A DNA stretch of 45,506 nt, taken from Bacillota bacterium (lineage in GTDB: Bacteria; Bacillota; Limnochordia; DTU087). How positions within the stretch are numbered: position 1 is the stretch's first letter; each line of letters begins with the position of its first letter. Both the position numbers and the translations under genes were made by a program. Positions 24,272-31,694 of the stretch are shown one piece after another. The stretch spans positions 1-45,506 of the forward strand of contig JAAZLW010000015.1 in the NCBI GenBank assembly GCA_012799135.1, written 5' to 3'. Below the pieces are notes generated by a model. It saw only the letters and a list, made by a program, of their open reading frames with translations. It had not been told where the DNA came from and did no database searches.

Positions 24272-25414
24272 ATGGCCAGGATATGCATCGATGCCCGCCC
24301 GGCTGTCATGGCTAGGGGAACAGGTATCGGTAACTATGTATACCAGTTGATCCACTTTCTGGCTGAGCTCGATCAGGAAAACGAATACTACCTGTTATGG
24401 CCTGATGACGGAACTGATCCCTTATTGATGCCACCGAATTTCCACCACCGGCCCATAACTAGGAATAGACGAGAAGAAGCTGTCGAATTGCCCCGCTGGT
24501 TAGAGGAAAGCAAGATCCAGCTCTACCACGCACCGGATAACGGACTACACGCTTTCCCGGCGGCTAGCTGTCCATTGGTAGTGACTATCCATGACCTGAT
24601 CCCCTTGGTCATGCCCGAGACGGTCAGACGCGGCTATCGGCGCACTTTCCTAGAGAAGGTACCAGAAGTGGCCCAACAAGCCAGCCGCATACTTACCGTT
24701 TCCCAGGCAGCTCAACGGGACATTCACAACGTTTTCACTATACCTTATGAGAGAATTCAGGTAATCTACCCTGCTCCAGAGTTAGTCTTTGTTCCCGGTA
24801 ATTTACAGCGGGCTAGGCATAAGCTCTATGTCAAGCATGGGATCGCTCGTCCTTATGTTCTTTACACTGGAGGTCTTAATCCTCGAAAAAACGTAGTGGA
24901 GTTGATCTACGCCTTTGCCAAAGTAAGAAAACACGGGGATAAAAGCCTCCTACTGGTGATCCTTGGCGAGTTTTCCAAAGGTATGGAGGACTTGCCTGGC
25001 CTATGCAGGGCTTTGGGCGTGGATAAAGCCGTTATTTTCCCCGGCTTTGTGCCCATGGAGGATATAGTGACTTTCTATCAAGGAGCAGAGCTCTTTGCCT
25101 ATCCCAGTCTTTATGAGGGTTTCGGTTTGCCCCCCCTGGAGGCCATGGCTTGTGGAATCCCGGTGATTGCCAGCCCGGTGCCTTCCGTAACCGAGGTAGC
25201 GCTACAGGCAGCACTCCTTGTTAATCCTGAAGATACTACTGCTTTGGTCGAGCAATTAGACAGGGGGCTTAGGGATATGCCGTTGCGACAAATATTGAGT
25301 CAAAGGGGCCGTGCAGCCATAGCCCCTTTGAGCTGGGAAAACACCGCCAGACAGACATTGGCGGTATATAAAGAAATTCTGGGCGACTCGACAGAGAAGC
25401 CAAATGGCAGGTGA
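24272..25414 (+). CDS. GT4-family glycosyltransferase (GT 3 of 3)
   Basis: A 380-residue GT-B enzyme with the same plan as GT1 and GT2: ICIDARPAVMARGTGIGNYVYQLIHFL at the N terminus, YTGGLNPRKNVVELIYAFAK, and YPSLYEGFGLPPLEAMACGIPVI with the EX7E-type glutamates. The ATG is preceded by AAAGGGG. It follows copy F by 42 bases, giving the third CotS/GT4 pair of the window, here in the order CotS then GT4. Retaining transfer from a nucleotide sugar is expected; donor and acceptor are unknown. Confidence 0.92.
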   Translation: MARICIDARPAVMARGTGIGNYVYQLIHFLAELDQENEYYLLWPDDGTDPLLMPPNFHHRPITRNRREEAVELPRWLEESKIQLYHAPDNGLHAFPAASCPLVVTIHDLIPLVMPETVRRGYRRTFLEKVPEVAQQASRILTVSQAAQRDIHNVFTIPYERIQVIYPAPELVFVPGNLQRARHKLYVKHGIARPYVLYTGGLNPRKNVVELIYAFAKVRKHGDKSLLLVILGEFSKGMEDLPGLCRALGVDKAVIFPGFVPMEDIVTFYQGAELFAYPSLYEGFGLPPLEAMACGIPVIASPVPSVTEVALQAALLVNPEDTTALVEQLDRGLRDMPLRQILSQRGRAAIAPLSWENTARQTLAVYKEILGDSTEKPNGR

Positions 25415-25419
25415 AGTCA

Positions 25420-25638
25420 ATGAAGCTGGATCCCCGATTCCATCATTGGACCAAGAAGCTGCCGGGCTGTAAGCAATATCGAGGTTTTCTTGAGGTACTG
25501 GAATCCCTTATTCCGCTTTTAGTTGCAGTAGCTACTTTGCTCCTCTTTTTCCTGTTGATGATAAACCCCGGTACTCTGCTGGCCATGATCGTGTTTCTGC
25601 TGGTCCTGGCATTATTGGGCTTTGTTAAAAAATGCTGA
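25420..25638 (+). CDS. Small two-helix membrane protein of unknown function
   Basis: A 72-residue protein with a basic, soluble N terminus (KLDPRFHHWTKKLPG) and two hydrophobic stretches, LIPLLVAVATLLLFFLLMI and TLLAMIVFLLVLALLGFV, ending in KKC. The ORF track begins at a GTG that overlaps the GT3 stop codon; ATG 25420 has AGGTG six bases upstream and is the better start. Tight linkage to GT3 suggests co-expression with the glycan genes, perhaps as a membrane partner. I recognise no family. Confidence 0.6.
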   Translation: MKLDPRFHHWTKKLPGCKQYRGFLEVLESLIPLLVAVATLLLFFLLMINPGTLLAMIVFLLVLALLGFVKKC

Positions 25639-25652
25639 CTAAAGCAGCTTCG

Positions 25653-26474
25653 CTATAGTAGGGGCAAGAGCAGTTCCTTGGCCCGCCTGATATCTTCAAT
25701 CTGCTGTGGGCCACTAATCTCACGCTCGATGGTAAGAGCCCCTTGGTATTTATGTTCCTTGAGTTGGGCGATTAATGCCGGGAAGTTCACCTTGCCTTCC
25801 CCCAGCGGCTTTTCTACACCCAGTCGCTGCCCACAAGTGGGATACTCCCCATCTTTGGCATGTACCCCCTTAATGTAAGGTCCCAATAGATCCATAGCAT
25901 CGAGGGGGTTGGCCTTACCGTACATTATTAGGTTGGCAGGATCGAGATTCACACCCAGGTTATCCAAACCGATATCGTCAAGGGTTCGAACTAGGGTTGT
26001 GGGGGTCTCCTGGCCGGTCTCGAAACAGAAGTCTTGACCATTGCGATTACAGTAAGTAGCGACCTCTCTTAGCGCAATAATAACCTCCCGGTATGTGGGG
26101 TCATTGGGGTTTTCCGGTATGAAACCTACATGGGTAGTTATACTGCCTACCCCCAACCACCGAGCAAAATCAGATGCCCTCTTCAAATCCTGAAGGCGCT
26201 GGGCCCGATAGGTCACCGGCACCACCCCCAGGGTCAAGGGACCGTCATAGAAATCCCAGACTGCAGGACCCGACCAGCCGGCCCACACGGTAGTGATCTC
26301 GATCCCTGTCCTCTTTGCGGCCTTTTTCACTTCTTCGGCCATTGCCTCTGTTAGAATACCTGGTCGCCAACAAGCCAGCTGACAGGTGGGCAGATCCAAA
26401 TCTCTTGCCTTACTTAGGCCTACTTCCGGTTGCTCGGTCAAACCTACGATTATACCCAACTTCATGGCAGCCAA
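25653..26474 (-). CDS. Sugar-phosphate isomerase/epimerase, TIM barrel
   Basis: A 273-residue protein of the xylose-isomerase-like TIM barrel family, beginning KLGIIVGLTEQPEVGLSKARDLDL. Probable metal-binding and catalytic residues are in TTHVGFIP, FCFETGQE, NLDPANL, GVHAKDG and the final TIEREISG. It probably acts on a keto or aldo sugar or a polyol derivative; substrate unknown. The TTG start is supported by AAAGGGG eight bases upstream; an ATG three codons later has no site of its own. It is convergent with the GT3 operon and differs clearly from the family member at 176-1045. Confidence 0.85.
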   Translation of the reverse strand: MAAMKLGIIVGLTEQPEVGLSKARDLDLPTCQLACWRPGILTEAMAEEVKKAAKRTGIEITTVWAGWSGPAVWDFYDGPLTLGVVPVTYRAQRLQDLKRASDFARWLGVGSITTHVGFIPENPNDPTYREVIIALREVATYCNRNGQDFCFETGQETPTTLVRTLDDIGLDNLGVNLDPANLIMYGKANPLDAMDLLGPYIKGVHAKDGEYPTCGQRLGVEKPLGEGKVNFPALIAQLKEHKYQGALTIEREISGPQQIEDIRRAKELLLPLL

Positions 26475-26571
26475 TATCCATACCCCTTTCCAAAAACCTG
26501 TCTATCCCGTTTAACCCAAGTATTACTTCAATTGCTTCGTCGCTGAGGGGAAGATCCCTGGCCCCACGCAA

Positions 26572-26605
26572 TTGCTTTTACCTCTCCTGACGACTACAAT
26601 GTAGT
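26572..26605 (+). promoter_or_regulatory. Promoter and palindrome upstream of queT
   Basis: TTGCTT, a 17-base spacer and TACAAT (5/6) fit a sigma-A promoter. The palindrome ACTAC-AAT-GTAGT covers the -10 box and could be an operator. The start would be near 26607, only about 24 bases before the GTG, leaving no room for a riboswitch on this transcript. Confidence 0.5.
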
Positions 26606-26630
26606 TAGTGTCTAGACAGGAGGTAACAGA

Positions 26631-27089
26631 GTGGATACACGCAAAATCGTCAGGGCAGCACTAATCGCCGCTGTCTATATCCTGCTAGTCTATCTATTCG
26701 CGGGATTTAGTTTCGGCATTTTCCAATTCCGCCCGGCAGAAGCATTGACTCTCCTGCCCATGCTCTACCCTGAGGCAATCCCAGCTCTCTTTGTGGCTGT
26801 GATGTTAAGCAACATCCTCGGAGGGTTAGGACCATGGGATATCTTTGGTGGTAGTCTAGTGACTTTGCTGGCGGCTTGGGTGACTTACCGGTACCGGCAT
26901 ACCTGGATAGCCTATGCCTCTCCCATAGTCTTGAATGCACTATTGATTAGTATCTACCTGCGGCTGATCTTTGAAGTACCTTACTGGCTATCCGTGATAG
27001 GTATAGGCATCAGTGAAGCCATATCGGTGTTGCTCTTGGGTATTCCCCTAGTTCGATTGCTCAAGCGTCGGGGTATCCAATGGCTTTAG
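26631..27089 (+). CDS. queT: QueT-family membrane transporter (queuosine precursor uptake)
   Basis: A 152-residue integral membrane protein with about five helices, beginning IVRAALIAAVYILLVYLFAGFSFGIFQFRPAEALTLLPML. The FRPAEAL...P block and SNILGGLGPWDIFGGSLVTLLAAW are typical of QueT (DUF988), an S-component of energy-coupling factor transporters for preQ1 or related 7-deazaguanines. The GTG start has AGGAGG six to seven bases before it. No ECF module or queuosine synthesis gene is nearby. It sits upstream of the Rnf operon but is separated from it by a likely operator, so it is probably its own unit. Confidence 0.9.
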   Translation: MDTRKIVRAALIAAVYILLVYLFAGFSFGIFQFRPAEALTLLPMLYPEAIPALFVAVMLSNILGGLGPWDIFGGSLVTLLAAWVTYRYRHTWIAYASPIVLNALLISIYLRLIFEVPYWLSVIGIGISEAISVLLLGIPLVRLLKRRGIQWL

Positions 27090-27090
27090 T

Positions 27091-27119
27091 TGTGGATTGT
27101 GTTAATTATCACAACCACA
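27091..27119 (+). promoter_or_regulatory. Palindrome resembling a Rex operator upstream of rnfC
   Basis: TTGTGTTAATTATCACAA (27096-27113) has half-sites TTGTGTTAA and TTGTGATAA that differ by one base, close to the TTGTGA...TCACAA pattern bound by the NADH-sensing repressor Rex. A flanking TGTGG/CCACA extends the symmetry. It lies about 140 bases before the Rnf operon; a weak TTATCA-16-CATAAG promoter would overlap it. Confidence 0.5.
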
Positions 27120-27249
27120 TGGTGAAGCATAAGCTTTCTCGTTTGGCACTATTTGATACACAAAGACCGACAGGAAATAGGGTTCTCAATGGCGAATCTT
27201 AGTCTGGTTAAACTAGTCTTTCAGGCAACAAAGGGAACGGAGGTTGGAC

Positions 27250-28578
27250 ATGAGCATAGCCAAAACCTTTAGGGGAGGTATTCACCCCGTTGGCCATAAG
27301 GAGCTGAGCAGCAATAAGGCCATCACAGTGATGACGCCCCCCGTTGAGGTAATTATCCCTCTGCAGCAACATGTCGGAGCTCCCTGCAAGCCCTTAGTGA
27401 AAAAAGGGGACATCGTCAATAAGGGGCAGAAAATCGGAGATACCGACGCTTTTGTTTCGGCGCCTATTCACGCATCAGTATCTGGAGTTGTCAAGGCCAT
27501 TGAGCCATGTTGGCATCCTACTGGAGCCAGAGTCGAAGGTATAGTAATCGAAAACGATGGTGAAGAACGTCTAGACCCCAGCATCCATCCTCAAAATGAT
27601 CTGGACCAACTAGACGCTCAAGCCATCAGAGCCATTATTCGGGAAGCGGGCATTGTGGGCCTGGGAGGCGCGACCTTTCCTACCCATGTGAAAGTAACAC
27701 CCCCCTCGGATAAACGGATCGATACTCTCATTATTAATGGTTGTGAATGTGAGCCCTATCTCACCTGTGACCATCGCTTGATGGTGGAGCATCCCGAGAG
27801 GATCATCTACGGTACCCGAGTACTCCTAAAAGCCTTGGGGATCAGTAAAGCAGTGATCGGGATCGAGCTAAACAAGCCTGATGCTATAGCGGCCATGGAG
27901 AAAGCAGCCGCTAGCTATCCCGGCATTGAGGTTGTTCCTTTGAAGATCAAGTACCCGCAAGGTGCTGAAAAGCAGCTAATTACAGCCCTCACGGGGAAGG
28001 AAGTCCCAGTTGGCGGTCTGCCGATGGATATTGGCATCGTAGTCAATAACGTAGGGACTGCGGCAGCCATCCAGGCAGCTGTTCAATGGGGAATGCCCTT
28101 GATCGAGCGGGTGGTAACTGTTTCGGGCGAAGGGGTTAGCGAACCCCACAACTTCTTGGTTCGGATTGGGACTCGGTTGAGTGAACTGATTGAGGCCGCC
28201 GGAGGGTTTAGAGGGACACCTAAGCAGGTGATCATGGGAGGTCCCTTGACGGGAGTGGCCCAGTTTGATCTGTCAGTTCCGGTCACCAAGTGCACATCTG
28301 GCATTCTGGCATTCAACCACTTGAGAACAGCCAGGCAACCGGAACCATGCATCCGCTGTGGCCGCTGTGTTGATGTATGCCCGGCCTTTTTGCTACCTGT
28401 AACCATAGTCCGCTATGCTGATGGCGGAAAGCTAGATGCGGCGGTGGAGTGGGGTCTGCTCAATTGCATGGAATGTGGCAGTTGTTCTTATGTATGTCCT
28501 GCTAATCGCTTCTTGGTTCAGTCGATTAAACTTGCCAAACAGGAAGTACAGGCTCAGCGCAGCAAAAAGACCAGCTAA
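27250..28578 (+). CDS. rnfC: Electron transport complex subunit RnfC
   Basis: The first gene of rnfCDGEAB. It begins MSIAKTFRGGIHPVGHKELSSN, typical of RnfC, with IINGCECEPYLTCDHRLM in the NADH/FMN-binding region (NQO1-like fold) and a C-terminal pair of [4Fe-4S] motifs, CIRCGRCVDVCP and CMECGSCSYVCP. RnfC is the peripheral subunit that exchanges electrons with NAD(H). The track start is TTG 27244; ATG 27250 has GGAGG five to six bases upstream. The length (about 442) is normal. Rnf couples reduced ferredoxin:NAD+ oxidoreduction to Na+ or H+ export across the cytoplasmic membrane. Confidence 0.97.
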   Translation: MSIAKTFRGGIHPVGHKELSSNKAITVMTPPVEVIIPLQQHVGAPCKPLVKKGDIVNKGQKIGDTDAFVSAPIHASVSGVVKAIEPCWHPTGARVEGIVIENDGEERLDPSIHPQNDLDQLDAQAIRAIIREAGIVGLGGATFPTHVKVTPPSDKRIDTLIINGCECEPYLTCDHRLMVEHPERIIYGTRVLLKALGISKAVIGIELNKPDAIAAMEKAAASYPGIEVVPLKIKYPQGAEKQLITALTGKEVPVGGLPMDIGIVVNNVGTAAAIQAAVQWGMPLIERVVTVSGEGVSEPHNFLVRIGTRLSELIEAAGGFRGTPKQVIMGGPLTGVAQFDLSVPVTKCTSGILAFNHLRTARQPEPCIRCGRCVDVCPAFLLPVTIVRYADGGKLDAAVEWGLLNCMECGSCSYVCPANRFLVQSIKLAKQEVQAQRSKKTS

Positions 28579-28597
28579 GAGGGAGGGAACTAATCTC

Positions 28598-29542
28598 ATG
28601 CAAGGCAATGCTGTCAAAACTGACACAGAGCTAATCATATCTCCAGCTCCCCATGTGTCGGATCAGGAATCAGTCTCAAGCATTATGTATGGTGTTGTTA
28701 TTGCTTTACTGCCGGCTCTAATCGCATCTATGTACTTCTTCCGTTTTCGAGCTCTTTGGCTGGTTACGGTAACGGTTGGAGCTTGTATCCTCACAGAATG
28801 GGCTTTCCAAAAACTAAGAGGCAAACCTATTACGATTTATGATGGTAGTGCCATTGTCACCGGCATACTTCTAGCCTTTAATCTGCCCCCTTCCATCCCG
28901 GCGTGGATGGCGATAGTGGGCGGGGTTGTATCCATGACATTGGGTAAACATGTTTTCGGCGGTCTAGGGTTTAACCCATTTAACCCTGCCCTAGTGGGTA
29001 GAGCTTTTCTTTTGGCGGCTTTCCCTGCGGCAATGATCACTTGGACAAGCCCTATCGATGGCGTGGCGACAGTGACTCCCCTAGTTCAAATGCAGATGGG
29101 TCGTATCACCAGCAGCTATTGGGATTTGTTCATTGGCAATGTGGGAGGTTGCCTGGGTGAAACATCCGCCTTGGCTATACTGATCGGAGGTCTATATCTT
29201 CTGTATAAGAGGTATATCGATTGGCGCATTCCCGTCAGCTATCTCGGTACAGTGGGCATTATCGCCCTGGCCTTTGGTCAGGACCCAGTCTTTCACTGGC
29301 TGGCAGGCGGTCTCATGCTCGGAGCTTTCTTTATGGCCACCGACATGGTAACCACCCCAATTACTCCTAAGGGCAAGTGGCTATTTGGTATCGGTGCCGG
29401 CATTATCCTTATGGTGATTCGTTTGTGGGGTGGCTACCCAGAGGGCGTATCCTATTCTATTCTCTTAATGAACGGCTTTACACCTCTATTGGACCGTGTG
29501 ACACGGCCGCGAGCCTATGGGGAGGTGAAGACTCATGCGTGA
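28598..29542 (+). CDS. rnfD: Electron transport complex membrane subunit RnfD
   Basis: A 314-residue membrane protein with about ten hydrophobic segments. PAPHVSDQESVSSIMYGVVIALLPAL at the N terminus, DGSAIVTGILLAFNLPPSIP and FNPFNPALVGRAFLLAAFP are family blocks. The Thr in DGVATVTPLVQ aligns with the Thr that carries covalent FMN in RnfD/NqrB. The ORF track starts 54 codons earlier inside rnfC; ATG 28598 with GGGAGGG upstream is the real start. It forms part of the ion-translocating core. Confidence 0.95.
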   Translation: MQGNAVKTDTELIISPAPHVSDQESVSSIMYGVVIALLPALIASMYFFRFRALWLVTVTVGACILTEWAFQKLRGKPITIYDGSAIVTGILLAFNLPPSIPAWMAIVGGVVSMTLGKHVFGGLGFNPFNPALVGRAFLLAAFPAAMITWTSPIDGVATVTPLVQMQMGRITSSYWDLFIGNVGGCLGETSALAILIGGLYLLYKRYIDWRIPVSYLGTVGIIALAFGQDPVFHWLAGGLMLGAFFMATDMVTTPITPKGKWLFGIGAGIILMVIRLWGGYPEGVSYSILLMNGFTPLLDRVTRPRAYGEVKTHA

Positions 29543-30395
29543 GAGCGTAAGATTAGTTGTTGTACTGGGCATAATCGCTACCATATCCGGTGGAGTATTG
29601 GCCTATGTACACCAGACCATGTCTCCCATCATTGAAGAAAACAAAAAGGCCGCTATGGGTGAAGCTATTTTAGAGGTACTACCAGGAGCCATCACCTTTG
29701 AAACACTGACTCTTAAGGGTGACATCGGTAATGATATTGATGTAGCCGGCGGTGGTAATGCAAGTGACGGAACTAGCAGTAGTACTGTCATTGATTCTAC
29801 CAGCGACGGTTCTGTAACTGATGGTACCAGTAGTGGCACTATGGCGGATACCACCACCAGCGGCACCCTAGCTGACGCTACCAGTAGTGGTACCATGACT
29901 GACTCTACGAGCAGCGATACTGCTGATGCTACCAGTAGTAGCACTTTGGCAGATGCCACCAGCGGCAGTACCTTAGCTGATGCTACCAGTGGGGGCTCAG
30001 TGGACGGTACCAGCGGAAGCTCAGTAGTCGTAGACGTGGTTACCACCTATAGAGGCATTGATGCTGACGGCAAGACTACCGGCATAGCCTTTGCCGTTGA
30101 TGGCAATGGGTTTGGTGGTACGATTAGGTTGATGGTGGGCTTCGATCCTGCTACCCGCAAATTGAGCAGGGTCAAGGTCCTCGATCATCTGGAGACCCCA
30201 GGTCTGGGAGCTCGAATCACTGAGCCGGGCTTTTTGGGGCAGTTTGAGAATAAGTCTCTAGATGATGCCTTTACTGCCAAACAGGACGTGGATGCGATCA
30301 CTGGAGCCACTGTCTCTTCCCAAGCCGTGGCTGCCACAATCAAGGCTGCCCTTTCAGAAGTAGAAGCAGACTTGCGAGCAGGAGGTATCCGGTAG
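29535..30395 (+). CDS. rnfG: Electron transport complex subunit RnfG with a nonapeptide-repeat insertion
   Basis: The N-terminal helix VRLVVVLGIIATISGGVLAYV anchors the protein, and DAITGATVSSQAV near the C terminus is the SGAT-type motif whose Thr carries covalent FMN; the FMN-binding domain occupies about residues 168-280. Between the two, residues 78-165 consist of about ten nonapeptide repeats of the type D-x-T-S-S-G-T-x-x. RnfG is usually about 180-210 residues; this one is 286, and the excess matches the repeat block. The gene overlaps rnfD by eight bases and rnfE by one. The frame stays open through the repeat, so the insertion is translated. Confidence 0.95.
   Translation: MRESVRLVVVLGIIATISGGVLAYVHQTMSPIIEENKKAAMGEAILEVLPGAITFETLTLKGDIGNDIDVAGGGNASDGTSSSTVIDSTSDGSVTDGTSSGTMADTTTSGTLADATSSGTMTDSTSSDTADATSSSTLADATSGSTLADATSGGSVDGTSGSSVVVDVVTTYRGIDADGKTTGIAFAVDGNGFGGTIRLMVGFDPATRKLSRVKVLDHLETPGLGARITEPGFLGQFENKSLDDAFTAKQDVDAITGATVSSQAVAATIKAALSEVEADLRAGGIR
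29766..30029 (+). repeat. Tandem 27-bp repeat inside rnfG (ten units)
   Basis: Ten consecutive units, eight of 27 bp and two of 24 bp, encode DGTSSSTVI, DSTSDGSVT, DGTSSGTMA, DTTTSGTLA, DATSSGTMT, DSTSSDTA, DATSSSTLA, DATSGSTLA, DATSGGSV and DGTSGSSVV. Codons vary more than the residues do, so the repeat is old enough to have diverged at the DNA level and is held at the protein level. All units keep the reading frame. Confidence 0.93.
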
Positions 30396-31048
30396 TGAAA
30401 GGCTTAAGACGAGAATTCCTCAAAGGGTTATGGGATGAACATCCGACCTTCCGATTGCTAATCGGCATGTGCCCCACTCTGGCAGTTACTACTGCAGCGG
30501 CTAATGGCTTAGCCATGGGGCTGGCTACTACCTTTGTGTTGGTCTGTTCTTCAGTTATGATTTCCTTGATGAAGAACCTAATCCCCAAGAAGGTGCGCAT
30601 TCCCTGCTATATCATTATCGTTGCCACCTTCGTCACGATTACTGATATGGTACTGGCAGCCAATTTCCCGGATCTGCATAAGATCTTAGGGTTGTTCATC
30701 CCGCTGATTGTGGTCAACTGTATCATCCTGGGGCGAGCTGAGGCCTATGCGTCCAAGATGCCGGTATTTTACTCCCTGATTGATGCCTTGGGCATGGGAG
30801 TAGGAATCACCTGGGGCCTTACATTCCTGGGCGGTGTTAGAGAGCTCTTGGGTATGGGTTCACTGTTCGGGCGGATGATTTTGCCCGAAACGGCTACCTC
30901 CTGGGTAATATTCCTCCTACCACCAGGTGCTTTCTTCACACTGGGGATTATGGTGGGAGCAATGAATCAGATCAACTTTGCTTTGGAGCGCCGCAAGCGG
31001 GAACAAAGGACCGGCTCAATTACCGCCGGTCAGGCTGTTCAGGGCTAG
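30395..31048 (+). CDS. rnfE: Electron transport complex membrane subunit RnfE
   Basis: A 217-residue membrane protein with about six helices. FLKGLWDEHPTFRLLIGMCPTLAVTTAAANGLAMGLATTFVLV and FIPLIVVNCIILGRAEAYA are diagnostic; the two conserved Cys (GMCPTLAV and VNCIILG) are those proposed to hold an iron-sulfur site with RnfA inside the membrane. The GTG overlaps the rnfG stop by one base. The protein forms the pseudo-symmetric ion-channel pair with RnfA. Confidence 0.96.
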   Translation: MKGLRREFLKGLWDEHPTFRLLIGMCPTLAVTTAAANGLAMGLATTFVLVCSSVMISLMKNLIPKKVRIPCYIIIVATFVTITDMVLAANFPDLHKILGLFIPLIVVNCIILGRAEAYASKMPVFYSLIDALGMGVGITWGLTFLGGVRELLGMGSLFGRMILPETATSWVIFLLPPGAFFTLGIMVGAMNQINFALERRKREQRTGSITAGQAVQG

Positions 31049-31066
31049 GAAAGGAAGGTCTAGGAT

Positions 31067-31648
31067 ATGGGAGAACTCGCACTTGTCTTTATTGGTGCTG
31101 TGTTGGTCAACAACTTCGTATTAGTCAGATTCCTTGGCATATGCCCTTTCCTCGGGGTTTCCAAGGAACTTGATACTGCAATGGGCATGGGGATGGCTAC
31201 CACTTTCGTTTTGGTGCTTTCCGGGGCAGCCACCTGGCTCGTGCAAACCTATATACTCGCGCCTTTTGGGATGCCCTTTTTGCAGACTGTAGCCTTTATC
31301 TTGATCATTGCCTCCTTAGTGCAATTAGTTGAGATGTTCCTGCAAAAAACCAGTCCCGGGCTTTATCGTGCTTTAGGCATATTTCTGCCTTTGATTACCA
31401 CGAATTGTGCGGTCCTGGGTCTGGCCATCCTTGTGGCACAGAAGAACTATACACTCATTCAGACCATTGTCTTTGCTTTGGGTACCGGCGCAGGTTTTAC
31501 TTTGGCATTGGCAATGATGGCAGGAATTCGAGAACAGCTGCAGTTTGCCGATATTCCCAAACCATTACAAGGAGCGGGCATAGCGCTAATCACCGCTGGC
31601 TTGATGTCCATGGCTTTTATGGGTTTTTCTGGCTTGATTGCCATGTGA
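31067..31648 (+). CDS. rnfA: Electron transport complex membrane subunit RnfA
   Basis: A 193-residue membrane protein with six helices, starting LALVFIGAVLVNNFVLVRFLGICPFLGVSKELDTAMGMGMATTFVLVLSG. FLPLITTNCAVLGLAIL holds the second conserved Cys. It is homologous to RnfE with inverted topology. A good ribosome binding site (AAGGAAGG) precedes the ATG, 18 bases after rnfE. Confidence 0.97.
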   Translation: MGELALVFIGAVLVNNFVLVRFLGICPFLGVSKELDTAMGMGMATTFVLVLSGAATWLVQTYILAPFGMPFLQTVAFILIIASLVQLVEMFLQKTSPGLYRALGIFLPLITTNCAVLGLAILVAQKNYTLIQTIVFALGTGAGFTLALAMMAGIREQLQFADIPKPLQGAGIALITAGLMSMAFMGFSGLIAM

Positions 31649-31694
31649 CGAGTGAGAATATCGGTCTGAAGCAACGTGTAGGAGGGAAAACTGG

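Noticed and set aside
26475-26630. preQ1 riboswitch before queT
   Set aside because: No preQ1-type core (C-rich loop with a downstream AAAAAACUA tail) is visible and the best promoter leaves only about 24 bases of leader.
28436-28597. Long N-terminal part of RnfD in the ORF track
   Set aside because: It overlaps the rnfC C terminus in another frame; ATG 28598 has a strong ribosome site and matches the family N terminus.
29766-30029. CRISPR array
   Set aside because: The repeats are contiguous, in frame, variable in sequence and have no spacers; no cas genes are present.
29603-30046. 147-residue minus-strand ORF opposite rnfG
   Set aside because: It is the complement of the 27-bp repeat, giving a repetitive shadow peptide with no ribosome site.
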